The translations under genes were made by a program, and so were the position numbers. From Janthinobacterium sp051380875 (GTDB taxonomy: Bacteria; Pseudomonadota; Gammaproteobacteria; Burkholderiales; Burkholderiaceae_D): a stretch of 64,000 nt of DNA. The notes under the pieces were generated by a model that saw only the letters and a program-made list of their open reading frames with translations, did not search any database and was not told the origin of the DNA. The stretch lies in the NCBI RefSeq assembly GCF_051380875.1, contig NZ_JBNYXW010000022.1, positions 40,310-104,309 of the forward strand, written 5' to 3'. Positions within the stretch are counted from its first letter, which is position 1. Each line of letters opens with the position of its first letter. Shown here one piece after another: positions 1-8,365 of the stretch.

Positions 1-286
1 TCGGCTGCACGTTCGCGCATTCGGCGCCAAACAGCTGTTTCACGCGGTCGATGGCCAGTTGCTCGGCAATGTCGACGAATTCGCAGCCGCCGTAGTAGCG
101 CTTGCCTGGGTAGCCTTCGGCATATTTATTCGTCAGCTGCGAGCCTTGCGCTTCCATTACGGCTGGCGAAGTGTAGTTTTCCGACGCGATCAGTTCGATG
201 TGGTCGTGCTGGCGCACGTTTTCTTTTTGAATGACGGCGAACAATTCAGGATCGACGTTGGCGAGGTTGTGATCTTTTGCAAACAT
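1..286 (-). CDS. glyA: Serine hydroxymethyltransferase, N-terminal part (cut by window edge)
   Basis: The translation from the minus-strand ATG reads MFAKDHNLANVDPELFAVIQ and continues through QKENVRQHDHIELIASENY and GSQLTNKYAEGYPGKRYYGG, which are hallmark N-terminal blocks of PLP-dependent GlyA. The enzyme interconverts serine and glycine and charges tetrahydrofolate with a one-carbon unit in the cytoplasm. Only about the first 95 residues are inside the window. A ggag ribosome-binding site sits nine bases before the ATG. A ZTP riboswitch and a promoter lie upstream on the same strand, so expression probably follows one-carbon/purine status. Confidence 0.97.
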   Translation of the reverse strand, partial: MFAKDHNLANVDPELFAVIQKENVRQHDHIELIASENYTSPAVMEAQGSQLTNKYAEGYPGKRYYGGCEFVDIAEQLAIDRVKQLFGAECANVQP

Positions 287-394
287 GTAAAAACTCCAAG
301 TATGAGGGTGCTTGTACTGGCAGGTTGGATCGAATGAGGGGAGCCGGCGTTAAGTGAATAACAACATTGGACAGGCAGCCTCTTCGTGCTTTTC

Positions 395-530
395 CATAGT
401 GGCTACCCAGGCGAACGGCTGATGAAAAATCTCACGTTTCCCGGTGGGTGCCCACCTTTCGCCGCTAAGCCAACCGCCACATTGTGGGGATTGCTCCGAC
501 TTTTCGCCAGTCACGTGAGACGTAATGGAA
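395..530 (-). promoter_or_regulatory. ZTP (pfl motif) riboswitch in the glyA leader
   Basis: Read on the minus strand, the leader contains the conserved pfl blocks in order: cgtgactggcg, then aggtgggcacccaccggg followed directly by aaacgtgag, and finally ccgttcgcctgggtag. These match the ZTP aptamer's two conserved subdomains, with a short variable linker between them. ZTP/ZMP accumulates when 10-formyl-THF is low, and glyA is one of the most common genes under this riboswitch. The aptamer ends about 110 bases before the glyA ATG. I did not identify the expression platform with certainty. Confidence 0.9.
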
Positions 531-535
531 GTCAA

Positions 536-564
536 ATTGTAAGTTAAGTGTCCAAATTGAGCAA
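536..564 (-). promoter_or_regulatory. Sigma70-type promoter for the riboswitch-glyA transcript
   Basis: On the minus strand a TTGCTC -35 box (559-564) and a TACAAT -10 box (536-541) are separated by exactly 17 bases. They lie just upstream of the ZTP aptamer, so transcription would start right before it. Confidence 0.6.
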
Positions 565-840
565 GGAATGCAAGTGTGCGGCTATAATCGCCGCGCGCCA
601 CAGCAGCCCGGGCGCGCCACAGGCCATGCCCGGGGGCACGGTGCCGGTGCTTAAGCCGAACTTAAACCTGGCCAGGGCATGTAAGCGTATGTTACGAAGC
701 TTGCCATTGTGCAGCCCGGATCTACAATGCTGCGGTGCAACTTGCGTGCTGCTTTTGCATGGCTTTCCAGCAAGCGCCTTCGGTCACAACAAGAAAAATC
801 GCGTAAAATGTTGCTCAATCTCACTACTGGCGCAATAAAC
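565..840 (+). other. Non-coding leader region upstream of ybgC-tol-pal
   Basis: No convincing gene was found here. A TATAAT hexamer occurs at 583-588 and is followed by a CCCGGGC...GCCCGGG hairpin (607-634). A weaker TAAAAT lies at 804-809, about 32 bases before ybgC. Neither has a good -35 box at normal spacing, so the promoter of the tol-pal operon is not fixed by eye. Confidence 0.35.
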
Positions 841-1242
841 ATGCCTTCAGTCTTTACCTGGAACGTACGTGTCTACTATGAAGACACCGACGCCGGCGGC
901 ATCGTCTATTACGCAAATTACCTGAAATTCTTTGAGCGCGCGCGCACCGAATGGCTGCGCGCCATCGACGTGGGCCAGCAGGAATTGCTGCAACGGCACG
1001 ACGCAATGTTCGTTGTCAAAAGCATCAACGCCGACTATCATGCGCCAGCCAGGCTCGATGACACGTTAAGATTAACCTTAAGCATAGAAAAAATGGGGCG
1101 CGCCTCCATCGTTTTCCTGCAACAAGCCTGGTGCGGCGACAGCCTGCTCAACACGGCCCGCGTCAAGATCGGCTGCGTTGACTCGTCACTGCGCCCGCGC
1201 GCCGTGCCTGATGCAGTCGCGGCCCGCATGCGCGCCGCCTGA
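841..1242 (+). CDS. ybgC: YbgC-type acyl-CoA thioesterase of the Tol-Pal cluster
   Basis: This 133-residue single-domain HotDog protein carries the 4HBT active-site block YYEDTDAGGIVYYANYLKFF near residues 11-30, including the catalytic Asp of the family. YbgC proteins hydrolyse acyl-CoA or acyl-ACP thioesters at the inner face of the membrane and are nearly always the first gene of tol-pal operons, as here. The ATG at 841 was chosen over upstream in-frame starts because the family begins just before the V-Y-Y-E-D-T-D block. tolQ starts 46 bases downstream in the same direction. Confidence 0.93.
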   Translation: MPSVFTWNVRVYYEDTDAGGIVYYANYLKFFERARTEWLRAIDVGQQELLQRHDAMFVVKSINADYHAPARLDDTLRLTLSIEKMGRASIVFLQQAWCGDSLLNTARVKIGCVDSSLRPRAVPDAVAARMRAA

Positions 1243-1288
1243 GCCCCACCCGCCACCCCGGACAATTCACCCAACAGACTGCCAGCCA

Positions 1289-1978
1289 ATGAACGTTACA
1301 CAAGATCTTTCTTTCCTCGCGCTCATCTCCAATGCCCACCTGATCGTGCAATTGATCATGGCCCTGTTGCTGCTCATTTCCCTGACCAGCTGGACCTATA
1401 TTTTCCGCAAGATGTTTGCGGTACGCCAGGCGCGCAAGCAAACCATCGAGTTTGAACGCAGCTTCTGGGCGGGCGGCAACCTGCACGCGCTGCATCAAAG
1501 CGCCAACGGCAACCGCGACCAGAGCGGCGCGCTGGCCCGCATCTTCGACGCCGGCATGGGCGAATTCATCAAGGGCAAGGCTTCCTACGGTTCGCGCGAA
1601 GCGCTGGACGTCAGCGCCGTGCTCGACGGCGCCCGCCGCGCCATGCGCGCCGCCTTCCAGCGCGAAATGGATGTACTCGAATCGCACCTGGCCTTCCTCG
1701 CCTCCGTCGGTTCCGTCTCGCCCTACATCGGCCTGCTGGGCACCGTATGGGGCATCATGAACGCCTTCCGCGGTCTGGCCAACGTGCAGCAAGCCACCCT
1801 GGCAGCCGTCGCGCCCGGTATTGCCGAAGCGCTGATCGCCACCGCCATCGGCTTGTTCGCGGCCATTCCAGCCGTCGTCGCCTACAACCGCTTCTCGCAC
1901 GACATCGACCGCCTGGCGATCCGCTTCGAAAGCTTCGTCGAGGAATTCTCGAATATCTTGCAGCGCCAGTCGCGCTAA
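1289..1978 (+). CDS. tolQ: TolQ, proton-channel subunit of the Tol-Pal motor
   Basis: This 229-residue inner-membrane protein has three hydrophobic segments, roughly residues 13-35, 130-150 and 163-190. The last two contain the MotA/TolQ/ExbB signature (SPYIGLLGTVWGIMNAF, then APGIAEALIATAIGLFAAIP). With TolR it forms the proton-driven stator that energises TolA for outer-membrane constriction at division. The start at 1289 gives the standard family N-terminus. The longer open frame begins inside ybgC and is not credible. tolR follows after 15 bases with a GGGAG-type ribosome site between. Confidence 0.96.
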   Translation: MNVTQDLSFLALISNAHLIVQLIMALLLLISLTSWTYIFRKMFAVRQARKQTIEFERSFWAGGNLHALHQSANGNRDQSGALARIFDAGMGEFIKGKASYGSREALDVSAVLDGARRAMRAAFQREMDVLESHLAFLASVGSVSPYIGLLGTVWGIMNAFRGLANVQQATLAAVAPGIAEALIATAIGLFAAIPAVVAYNRFSHDIDRLAIRFESFVEEFSNILQRQSR

Positions 1979-1993
1979 GAGGGAGCACTGCCC

Positions 1994-2434
1994 ATGGGTT
2001 CCTCATTCAATAGTGGCGGCATGCGCGGTGGCCGCGGCCGCAAGTTCAAGTCGGAAATCAACGTCGTGCCGTATATCGACGTGATGCTGGTGCTGCTGAT
2101 CATTTTCATGGTGATGCCGTCGTCGAACAACCCCAGCGTGGTGAACTTGCCCAACGCGGAAAAGTCGGCAAAACCACCCGATGACTATATTCAGATCGTC
2201 TTGAAGCCAAATGGTTCGCTGTCGATCGGCCTGATCGGCAAGGACCAGCTGGCGCCGGAGACGGAACCGAACCGCGACGCCCTGCTGCGCAAGCTGCGCG
2301 GCTTGCACGACACCAATCCCGAGTATCCCGTGATGATTGCGGGCGACAAGGAAAGCAAGTACGACGACGTGATCCAGCTCATTTCGGAAGCGAAAAAGAT
2401 GGGCATCACCCGCGTTGGCCTGGCCACCAAGTAA
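1994..2434 (+). CDS. tolR: TolR, stator subunit of the Tol-Pal motor
   Basis: This 146-residue ExbD/TolR family protein has a basic cytoplasmic N-terminus (residues 10-19), one transmembrane helix at about 24-44, and a periplasmic domain. The conserved proton-carrying aspartate is Asp29 in PYIDVMLVLLIIFMV. It works with TolQ to convert proton-motive force into TolA movement. The length and gene order match other proteobacteria. Confidence 0.96.
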   Translation: MGSSFNSGGMRGGRGRKFKSEINVVPYIDVMLVLLIIFMVMPSSNNPSVVNLPNAEKSAKPPDDYIQIVLKPNGSLSIGLIGKDQLAPETEPNRDALLRKLRGLHDTNPEYPVMIAGDKESKYDDVIQLISEAKKMGITRVGLATK

Positions 2435-2482
2435 GCGCCCCATCCTGTCTCCGGACTTGACCGTTTTTAGATAGACTAGACT

Positions 2483-3505
2483 TTGCAGAACAAACAAATC
2501 GACCATGTACACGGCGTGCCCTACAGCGTGCCGCGCGAACGCAGGCGCTGGCCCTCGCTGGGCCTGGCGCTGGCGATGCATCTTGGCCTGCTGTTTTTCC
2601 TGTGGGTAGGCGTACACTGGCAAAGTACGGAACCGGTCGCAGTGGAAGCGGAAGTATGGGATATGCAGGTGCAGACGGCCGCGCCGCCGCCCGATGTAGC
2701 GGCCGATCCCGAGCCGACGCCAGCGCCGCCGCCGCAACCGGCAGTCGAGCAGCCGGCCCCGCCGCCACCGCCGCCGGTGGCAGCGCCCGAGCCGAAGGTC
2801 GACCTGCGCGAAGCGGAAATCGCCCTCGAACGCAAGAAGGCCAAGCTGAAGGAAGAGAAAGACAAGGCGGCCGCCGAAGAACGCCGCAAGCAGGAGCAGA
2901 AGGAACGCGAAGAAGAAAAGCGCGAACTGGAGAAACAGAAGCAAAAGGATAAAGAGAAAGTCGACAAGCTAGAAAAAGAAAAGGCTGACAAGCTGGAAAA
3001 AGCCAAACTGGCGAAAGAAAAAGAAAAAGAAAAAGCGGAAGAAAAAGCCGAGAAAGAACTGGCAGACAAGAAAGCCGCAACGGAAAAAGCTGCCAAGGCG
3101 AAAAAAGCGGCAGAAGAGAAAAAAGCCGCCGACAAGGCACGTGACGCCGAAATGAGCCGCATCACGGGCGCAGTCGGCACGGGCACGACGGGTACGGCCG
3201 CGAAATCGACCGCGCCACGCAAGGACAGCGGCTATGTCGCTGCCCTGACGAGCAAGATCAAGAGCAATATCGCCTACAGCGGTAGTACGGACGTGCCGGG
3301 CAACCCGCGCGCCGTGTTCAAGATCGAGCAATTGCCAACTGGGGAAATTATTTCGGTCCGAAAGATCAAAAGTAGCGGCCTGCCGGCGTATGACAGCTCG
3401 GTGGAAAACGCCATTAATAAATCGTCACCACTGCCGAAGAAAAAAGACGGCACCGTGGAACGCGAGATTGAACTCATATTCGAGATGAAGGATTTGCCTA
3501 AATGA
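2483..3505 (+). CDS. tolA: TolA, energy-transducing periplasm-spanning protein
   Basis: This 340-residue protein has one N-terminal transmembrane helix (about 24-44) and a Pro/Ala-rich stretch (about 65-105). A long Lys/Glu/Ala-rich helical rod follows (about 108-240), then a globular C-terminal TolA/TonB-like domain (about 250-340). It links TolQR in the inner membrane to TolB-Pal at the outer membrane. No in-frame ATG exists near the 5' end. The TTG at 2483 gives the longest sensible N-terminus, but the ribosome site is weak and a GTG at 2516 is an alternative. Its stop overlaps the tolB start. Confidence 0.93.
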   Translation: MQNKQIDHVHGVPYSVPRERRRWPSLGLALAMHLGLLFFLWVGVHWQSTEPVAVEAEVWDMQVQTAAPPPDVAADPEPTPAPPPQPAVEQPAPPPPPPVAAPEPKVDLREAEIALERKKAKLKEEKDKAAAEERRKQEQKEREEEKRELEKQKQKDKEKVDKLEKEKADKLEKAKLAKEKEKEKAEEKAEKELADKKAATEKAAKAKKAAEEKKAADKARDAEMSRITGAVGTGTTGTAAKSTAPRKDSGYVAALTSKIKSNIAYSGSTDVPGNPRAVFKIEQLPTGEIISVRKIKSSGLPAYDSSVENAINKSSPLPKKKDGTVEREIELIFEMKDLPK

Positions 3506-4779
3506 TGACCATGAAAAAAATGAGCCATGTCGTGCTCTGCGCCAGCCTGCTGCTGGGAGCGGCCGGTGCCCAGGCGCAGCTGCGCGTGGAAATTACCGGT
3601 ATCGGCAGCAACCAGATTCCTGTCGCCATCGCCAATTTCGTCAATGAATCGGCGGCGCCACAAGCGCTGTCGTCCATCATCAAGGCCGACCTGGCCCGCA
3701 GCGGCGTGTTCAAGCTGATCGATGCCGACACGGCCATCGCGGAAACGGCGCCTGTCAGCTACGACCAGTGGAAGGCGCGCGGCGCCGACGCGCTGGCCGC
3801 CGGCAGCGTGCAAACCATGGCCGATGGCCGCCTCGACGTGCGCTACAAGCTGTTCGACACCATCAAGGGTACCCAGCTGTCGAGCATGAACAATGCGGCA
3901 GCGCCGCAGTTCAACCGCTTGCTGGCGCACAAGATTGCCGATGACATCTATGAAAAGCTGACGGGCACCAAGGGCGCGTTTTCCACGCGCATCGCCTACG
4001 TCACGCAATCGGGCCGCGAATACCGCCTGGAAGTAGCTGACGCCGACGGCGAAGGCATCCAGGTTGCCCTGCGCTCGCAAGAGCCGATCATTTCGCCAGC
4101 CTGGTCGCCGGACGGCACCAAGGTGGCGTATGTGTCGTTTGAAAAACGCAAGCCGATTGTCTACGTGCAAAACCTGGTGACGCGCCAGCGCACCATCGTG
4201 TCGAATGAAAAAGGCAGCAATTCGGCGCCAAGCTGGAGCCCGGACGGTACGCGCCTGGCCGTGGCCCTGTCGCGCGACGGCCATACCCAGGTCTACATCA
4301 TGAACGCCGATGGCGGTGGCTTGCGCCGCCTCTCCACCAGCAGCGGCATCGATACGGAACCGCAATTCTCGGCCGATGGGCTAAGCATTTACTTCACCAG
4401 TGACCGCAGCGGCGGACCACAAATCTACCGCATGCCCGTCAGTGGCGGCGAAGCCAAGCGCGTGACGTTTGGCGGCTCCTACAACACCAGCCCGCGGATT
4501 GCACCCGACGGGAAGACACTCGCTTATATTTCCCGTCGCGACGGCAATTTCCAGCTCTACGCGCTTGACCTGGCTAGTGGCCAGGACCTGCGCCTGTCGG
4601 ACACCGCCAACGACGAATCACCGAGCTTTTCGCCCAACGGGAAATATATCATGTACGCGACCGAATCCGGACGACGCAAGTCGTTGGCGGTGGTTTCGGT
4701 GGATGGCCGCGTCAAGCAGCGTCTGACCACGCAAGCTGGCAATATCAAGGAGCCCACCTGGGGTCCTTTCATGAAGTAA
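3502..4779 (+). CDS. tolB: TolB, periplasmic beta-propeller of Tol-Pal
   Basis: This 425-residue protein has a signal peptide (about residues 1-26, cleavage near AQAQ). An N-terminal alpha/beta domain follows, then a C-terminal six-bladed propeller with repeated TolB motifs (SPDGTKVAYVSF, SPDGTRLAVALS, SADGLSIYFTSD, APDGKTLAYISR, SPNGKYIMYATE). It binds Pal and TolA in the periplasm. The ATG at 3502 overlaps the tolA stop by four bases, suggesting translational coupling. An ATG nine bases further in is an equally possible start. Confidence 0.96.
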   Translation: MMTMKKMSHVVLCASLLLGAAGAQAQLRVEITGIGSNQIPVAIANFVNESAAPQALSSIIKADLARSGVFKLIDADTAIAETAPVSYDQWKARGADALAAGSVQTMADGRLDVRYKLFDTIKGTQLSSMNNAAAPQFNRLLAHKIADDIYEKLTGTKGAFSTRIAYVTQSGREYRLEVADADGEGIQVALRSQEPIISPAWSPDGTKVAYVSFEKRKPIVYVQNLVTRQRTIVSNEKGSNSAPSWSPDGTRLAVALSRDGHTQVYIMNADGGGLRRLSTSSGIDTEPQFSADGLSIYFTSDRSGGPQIYRMPVSGGEAKRVTFGGSYNTSPRIAPDGKTLAYISRRDGNFQLYALDLASGQDLRLSDTANDESPSFSPNGKYIMYATESGRRKSLAVVSVDGRVKQRLTTQAGNIKEPTWGPFMK

Positions 4780-4819
4780 TGCAGTACGTTTTACCTTAAC
4801 CACGACCCGGAGAATAAAA

Positions 4820-5341
4820 ATGAGTAATTTTAAAAGCTTAGCTTTCATCGCAGCTGCTGCAGCCCTGCTGTCCGCTTGCAGCACCCCTGTCAAACTGGCA
4901 GAAACCCCAGTCGTCGAGCGCGCTCCTGAAAAAACCGCGCCGCCAGCACCAGACGCGCGTGAAGTCAACACCGTGGTCGCTGCCATCGATCCACTGAACG
5001 ATCCAAAAGGCGTGCTGGCTAACCGCAGCGTGTACTTCGACTTCGACAAATACGTTGTGCGTGAATCGGAAACGCCAGTGGTGCAAAACCACTCGGCTTA
5101 CCTGGTGAAAACCCCAGCACGCAAAGTCATCATCCAAGGCAACACCGATGATCGCGGCGGCGCTGAGTACAACCTGGCCCTGGGTCAAAAACGTGCTGAA
5201 GCAGTGCGCAAGTCGATGGCAGCCATGGGCGTGTCCGACAGCCAAATGGAAGCTGTGTCCTTCGGCAAAGAAAAGCCTAAGGCTCAAGGCAACAACGAAG
5301 CAGCATGGGCAGAAAACCGCCGCGCTGACATCGCTTATTGA
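4820..5341 (+). CDS. pal: Pal, peptidoglycan-associated outer-membrane lipoprotein
   Basis: This 173-residue lipoprotein has a type-II signal peptide with lipobox LSAC (lipidated Cys20). The OmpA-like peptidoglycan-binding domain includes SVYFDFDKY and GNTDDRGGAEYNLALGQKRA. It anchors the outer membrane to the cell wall and cycles between TolB and peptidoglycan. A good ribosome site (cggag) lies eight bases before the ATG. The protein is unusually basic in codon use (many GCT/AAA) compared with its neighbours, consistent with high expression. Confidence 0.96.
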   Translation: MSNFKSLAFIAAAAALLSACSTPVKLAETPVVERAPEKTAPPAPDAREVNTVVAAIDPLNDPKGVLANRSVYFDFDKYVVRESETPVVQNHSAYLVKTPARKVIIQGNTDDRGGAEYNLALGQKRAEAVRKSMAAMGVSDSQMEAVSFGKEKPKAQGNNEAAWAENRRADIAY

Positions 5342-5402
5342 TATCCAGCGGTAGGCGCAGCAAGATAGACGCTTACCTAACTGGCCAGTCATAGGCATAA
5401 TA

Positions 5403-5443
5403 ACGGGGCGCTGCGCGGATATTGTCCGCCCTGCGCCCCGTTT
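5403..5443 (+). terminator. Hairpin between pal and cpoB
   Basis: A long imperfect inverted repeat (ACGGGGCGC...GCGCCCCGT) is followed by only three T. It is more likely a partial terminator or mRNA-stabilising hairpin that lets pal exceed cpoB expression than a full stop. Confidence 0.5.
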
Positions 5444-5475
5444 GCATGTTTGCGTAACTTTTGAAAGCCCGACTC

Positions 5476-6234
5476 ATGATGACATTCTCGAAAGCCGGCG
5501 TCGCCGCCGCCCTGCTGGCCGCATTTGCCGCCCTGCCCCTGCACGCCAACGCAGCCCTGTTCGACGACGACGAAGCACGCAAGGCCATCCTGGAGCTGCG
5601 CTCGAAAGTGGACTCACTGTCACGCGACATGAATAGCCGCATCGATACCAAGGCAGACAAGACCAGCACCTTGAGCCTGATCAACCAGCACGACCAGACC
5701 ATGCAAGAGATCGCCCGCCTGCGCGGACAGATCGAAGTGCTGGGCAACGACCTGGCGAATGTGCAAAAGCGCCAGAAAGATTTCTACACCGACCTCGACG
5801 CGCGCCTGCGCAAGCTCGAACCACGCCAGGTGACCATCGATGGCCAGGAAGCGGCCGTCGGCGTATCCGAGCAAAGCTCCTATGAAGCGGCGCTGGGCCT
5901 GTTCAAGTCGGGCGACTACAAGGGTGCCGCCACGGCGCTGGACGCCTTCGTCAAGCGCTATCCTGACTCGGCCTACGCGGCCAACGCGCAATACTGGCTG
6001 GGCAACGCCTACTACGCCCAGCGCGACTGCAAGAGCGCCATCAGCGCCCAGCAAGCCGTCGTGAAGAACTACCCGGACAGCCCGAAGGCGGCCGATGCCA
6101 TGCTCAACATCGCCAGCTGCTACACGGAGCTGAAAGACAAGCCCAACACCACCAAGACCCTGAACGCGCTGATCTCGCGCTATCCCGACTCCAGCGCCGC
6201 GCAAACGGCCAAGGAACGGGCCGGTAAAAAGTAA
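5476..6234 (+). CDS. cpoB: CpoB (YbgF), Tol-Pal-associated division coordinator
   Basis: This roughly 252-residue periplasmic protein has a signal peptide ending near HANA. A coiled-coil segment follows (about residues 35-110; trimerisation region), then TPR repeats with the typical SYEAALGLFKSGDYKGA and YWLGNAYYAQRDCKSAI blocks. CpoB coordinates outer-membrane constriction with peptidoglycan synthesis and is the usual last gene of tol-pal operons. The ATG at 5476 was preferred over a TTG at 5461. Confidence 0.93.
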   Translation: MMTFSKAGVAAALLAAFAALPLHANAALFDDDEARKAILELRSKVDSLSRDMNSRIDTKADKTSTLSLINQHDQTMQEIARLRGQIEVLGNDLANVQKRQKDFYTDLDARLRKLEPRQVTIDGQEAAVGVSEQSSYEAALGLFKSGDYKGAATALDAFVKRYPDSAYAANAQYWLGNAYYAQRDCKSAISAQQAVVKNYPDSPKAADAMLNIASCYTELKDKPNTTKTLNALISRYPDSSAAQTAKERAGKK

Positions 6235-6261
6235 AACCAGGGAAAAAGTTGCCCGTTAGGT

Positions 6262-6290
6262 TTGACAGAATCCCGGGCACCCCCTATAAT
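6262..6290 (+). promoter_or_regulatory. Perfect-consensus sigma70 promoter of the first tRNA-Lys pair
   Basis: TTGACA (6262-6267), a 17-base spacer and TATAAT (6285-6290) match the sigma70 consensus exactly. The tRNA 5' end follows 12 bases after the -10 box. Confidence 0.85.
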
Positions 6291-6301
6291 CTTTCTTCTT
6301 C

Positions 6302-6377
6302 GGGTCGTTAGCTCAGCTGGTAGAGCAGCGGACTTTTAATCCGTTGGTCGCAGGTTCGAATCCCGCACGGCCTACCA
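6302..6377 (+). tRNA. tRNA-Lys (anticodon TTT), copy 1
   Basis: This 76-base cloverleaf has acceptor strands GGGTCGT/ACGGCCT, D-loop AGCTCAGCTGGTAGAGC, anticodon loop CTTTTAA (anticodon TTT), T-arm GGTTCGAATCC and an encoded CCA end. It is identical to three other copies in the window. Confidence 0.98.
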
Positions 6378-6466
6378 CGAATACGCAGTACTGATCTGCT
6401 TGCGAGTTGTTATAGCAAGCATTTTTTTACTGCACAGTGTTACCGAAGTTGTTGTAAAAAGTTTTT

Positions 6467-6542
6467 GGGTCGTTAGCTCAGCTGGTAGAGCAGCGGACTT
6501 TTAATCCGTTGGTCGCAGGTTCGAATCCCGCACGGCCTACCA
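6467..6542 (+). tRNA. tRNA-Lys (anticodon TTT), copy 2
   Basis: Identical in sequence to copy 1, it follows after an 89-base spacer. It probably shares copy 1's promoter and ends at the terminator at 6555. Confidence 0.98.
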
Positions 6543-6554
6543 AATACTATGAAG

Positions 6555-6582
6555 AAGCCAACCGTTCGCGGTTGGCTTTTTT
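6555..6582 (+). terminator. Rho-independent terminator of tRNA-Lys pair 1
   Basis: A ten-base-pair stem (AAGCCAACCG / CGGTTGGCTT) with a TTCG tetraloop is followed by a run of six T. Confidence 0.9.
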
Positions 6583-6637
6583 GTTGTGCGCGGCCATTTC
6601 TGCCGCACATCAACAGCAAGCAGCCCGATGCCGACAC

Positions 6638-7765
6638 TCAGGCCGACACCACCCGCGCACCAGCCCTCCCCATCAGCGACTGCACTGCCCGCCCCAGCGG
6701 CACCTCCACCCAGCGGTAAAACGCCGCGCCTGCCGCCAGGCTGGCACCCCAGGCCGCCAGCATGCCCAGCGCCTGCCATTCTGGCTCAAGCGGCATATAG
6801 GAAGTGAACAGTGCATTCACCAGCAGGCTGACGGGGAAGTGGACGAGGAAGACGGCGTACGAGATGCGGCCCAGGGCGTTGATGACGTTCCAGGCGCGGC
6901 CATGCGATGGCGTGCGGGCGCGGCCGAACAGGAACAGGGCGCAGGCGGTGACCAGGGCCAGGGCGATGCGGCTGCGGTAGTCAACGGCCAGAGCCAGCAG
7001 GACCGGCACGGCGGCCATGGCCATGAGCATGGTCATGGCGCCGGGCTTGCGGGCCGGGTCGCTGGCCCACCAGGCCATTAGCCCCAATCCATAGCTGCCG
7101 AAGAAATACGGCGCCCAGTTGTCCCAGCCGGCGTCGAGATTGAAGTACAGCAAGGAAAACAGGATGCCCAGGGTGACGGCCAGCGGCATCAGCCAGCCGA
7201 GCCGCCGCTTGCCCGCCAGGCGGCCGCCCAGCCACAGCAGCAACACCGTCAACATGTATAGCTGGAAATCGATGGCGACGTACCAGGCGCCGGCCGACAG
7301 CGATTCATAGCCGAGCACGCCGTGCAGCAGCAGCGCATGGGCGCTCAGCTGGCCCAGCGTGACGGCGCCCGACATGGAATCGTGCGTCATCCAGATGCCG
7401 GCCACGGGGGTAATGATAGCGGCCAGCAAGGTGGCGGCCAGGAAAGGCGGCGCCAGCTTGGCGTAGCGGCGCCAGACGGCTTGCATGGGAGAAACAATGC
7501 CGGGGCGGCCGGCCGGCGAGAGCGATTTGGCGACGAGAAAGCCACCGATGACGAGGAACACTTGCACGGCGATGCGCGCGTTACTGCCCAGCCAGGCCAG
7601 CAAGTCGGGCCACAGGGGCTGCACGTAATCGGACATGGGGCCGTAAAACGCCAGGTGGTGCAACACGATCAATTGCGCCGCACCGGCCTTCAACAGATTA
7701 ATCCAGCCAAACTGCGCGCGGGCAGCCTGATCCACCCCAGCTACCATTCCTGCCACTGCCTTCAT
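6638..7765 (-). CDS. Acyltransferase family 3 (OafA/YrhL-like) integral membrane protein
   Basis: This 375-residue polytopic protein has about ten hydrophobic segments across its length. Its N-terminal block INLLKAGAAQLIVLHHLAFY is typical of acyltransferase-3 proteins, whose conserved His lies in this first loop. Family members O-acetylate or succinylate lipopolysaccharide, exopolysaccharide or small glycans from the cytoplasmic side. The C-terminal SGNH esterase domain found in some members is absent. It stands alone between tRNA pair 1 and the ArsR gene, so the substrate cannot be inferred. Confidence 0.8.
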   Translation of the reverse strand: MKAVAGMVAGVDQAARAQFGWINLLKAGAAQLIVLHHLAFYGPMSDYVQPLWPDLLAWLGSNARIAVQVFLVIGGFLVAKSLSPAGRPGIVSPMQAVWRRYAKLAPPFLAATLLAAIITPVAGIWMTHDSMSGAVTLGQLSAHALLLHGVLGYESLSAGAWYVAIDFQLYMLTVLLLWLGGRLAGKRRLGWLMPLAVTLGILFSLLYFNLDAGWDNWAPYFFGSYGLGLMAWWASDPARKPGAMTMLMAMAAVPVLLALAVDYRSRIALALVTACALFLFGRARTPSHGRAWNVINALGRISYAVFLVHFPVSLLVNALFTSYMPLEPEWQALGMLAAWGASLAAGAAFYRWVEVPLGRAVQSLMGRAGARVVSA

Positions 7766-7887
7766 CTACAACCCTTGCCATACAACTACTTTTTTCAACA
7801 ACACAATCCCAGACAAGCGTATTGCCGATGATTTTGCCGACCGGCCGACATGATAGCCGAGCCTGGCAAATGGGGTGGCACGGCAGG

Positions 7888-8262
7888 CTAGGCGCCGCCC
7901 TGCCCGGCCGCATTGAGCACGCCTGGCACGCCTGGCTCATCCGGCGCCAGCGGCTGCTGCGCCAGGATGGCTTTCAACAAGCCTGGGAAGCGGCTGTCGA
8001 TGTCGGCGCGGCGCAGGGTGTTCAGGTGTGTCGTGCCGGCATTTTCCGTGTAGACCAGGCCCGCTTCGCGCAAGACCTTGAAGTGGTGCGAGACGGTCGA
8101 TTTCGGCCGTCCGCCGTCGAGGTCGCCGCAGGCGGCCGCCTCGATGCAAGCCAGGTGGCGCACGATGTCGAGGCGGATCGAATCGCTCAAGGCGTAGAGC
8201 ACGCGCTCAAGGACGAATTCGCTGGCAGAGGGATGTTTGTGTGGACGCATCAGCAGAATCAT
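7888..8262 (-). CDS. ArsR-family winged-helix regulator, divergent to an old yellow enzyme
   Basis: This 124-residue protein has an ArsR-type wHTH fold (LSDSIRLDIVRHLA ... KSTVSHHFKVLREAGLVYTE ... GTTHLNTLRRADID). The metal-binding cysteine motif ELCVCDL is not present; instead a CIEAAACGDL segment carries two Cys, so thiol or electrophile sensing is possible but only inferred. It faces the flavin oxidoreductase across 103 bases that contain candidate operators. An ATG four codons in (8250) is an alternative start. Confidence 0.85.
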   Translation of the reverse strand: MILLMRPHKHPSASEFVLERVLYALSDSIRLDIVRHLACIEAAACGDLDGGRPKSTVSHHFKVLREAGLVYTENAGTTHLNTLRRADIDSRFPGLLKAILAQQPLAPDEPGVPGVLNAAGQGGA

Positions 8263-8289
8263 ACAGCATCGACTATACTAATTCCATTC

Positions 8290-8335
8290 TTCGAATATTT
8301 ACGAACTAACGAATCAACATATGCATTTTATGCAT
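8290..8335. promoter_or_regulatory. Candidate operator cluster in the ArsR/OYE divergent promoter
   Basis: The AT-rich interval holds an inverted repeat TTCG-AATATTTA-CGAA (8290-8305) and two self-complementary ATGCAT blocks three bases apart (8321-8326 and 8330-8335). The position between divergent regulator and target fits an ArsR-type operator. Which element is bound is unknown. Confidence 0.45.
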
Positions 8336-8365
8336 TAACAACCCCATAACACCCTAAAGGCCACC

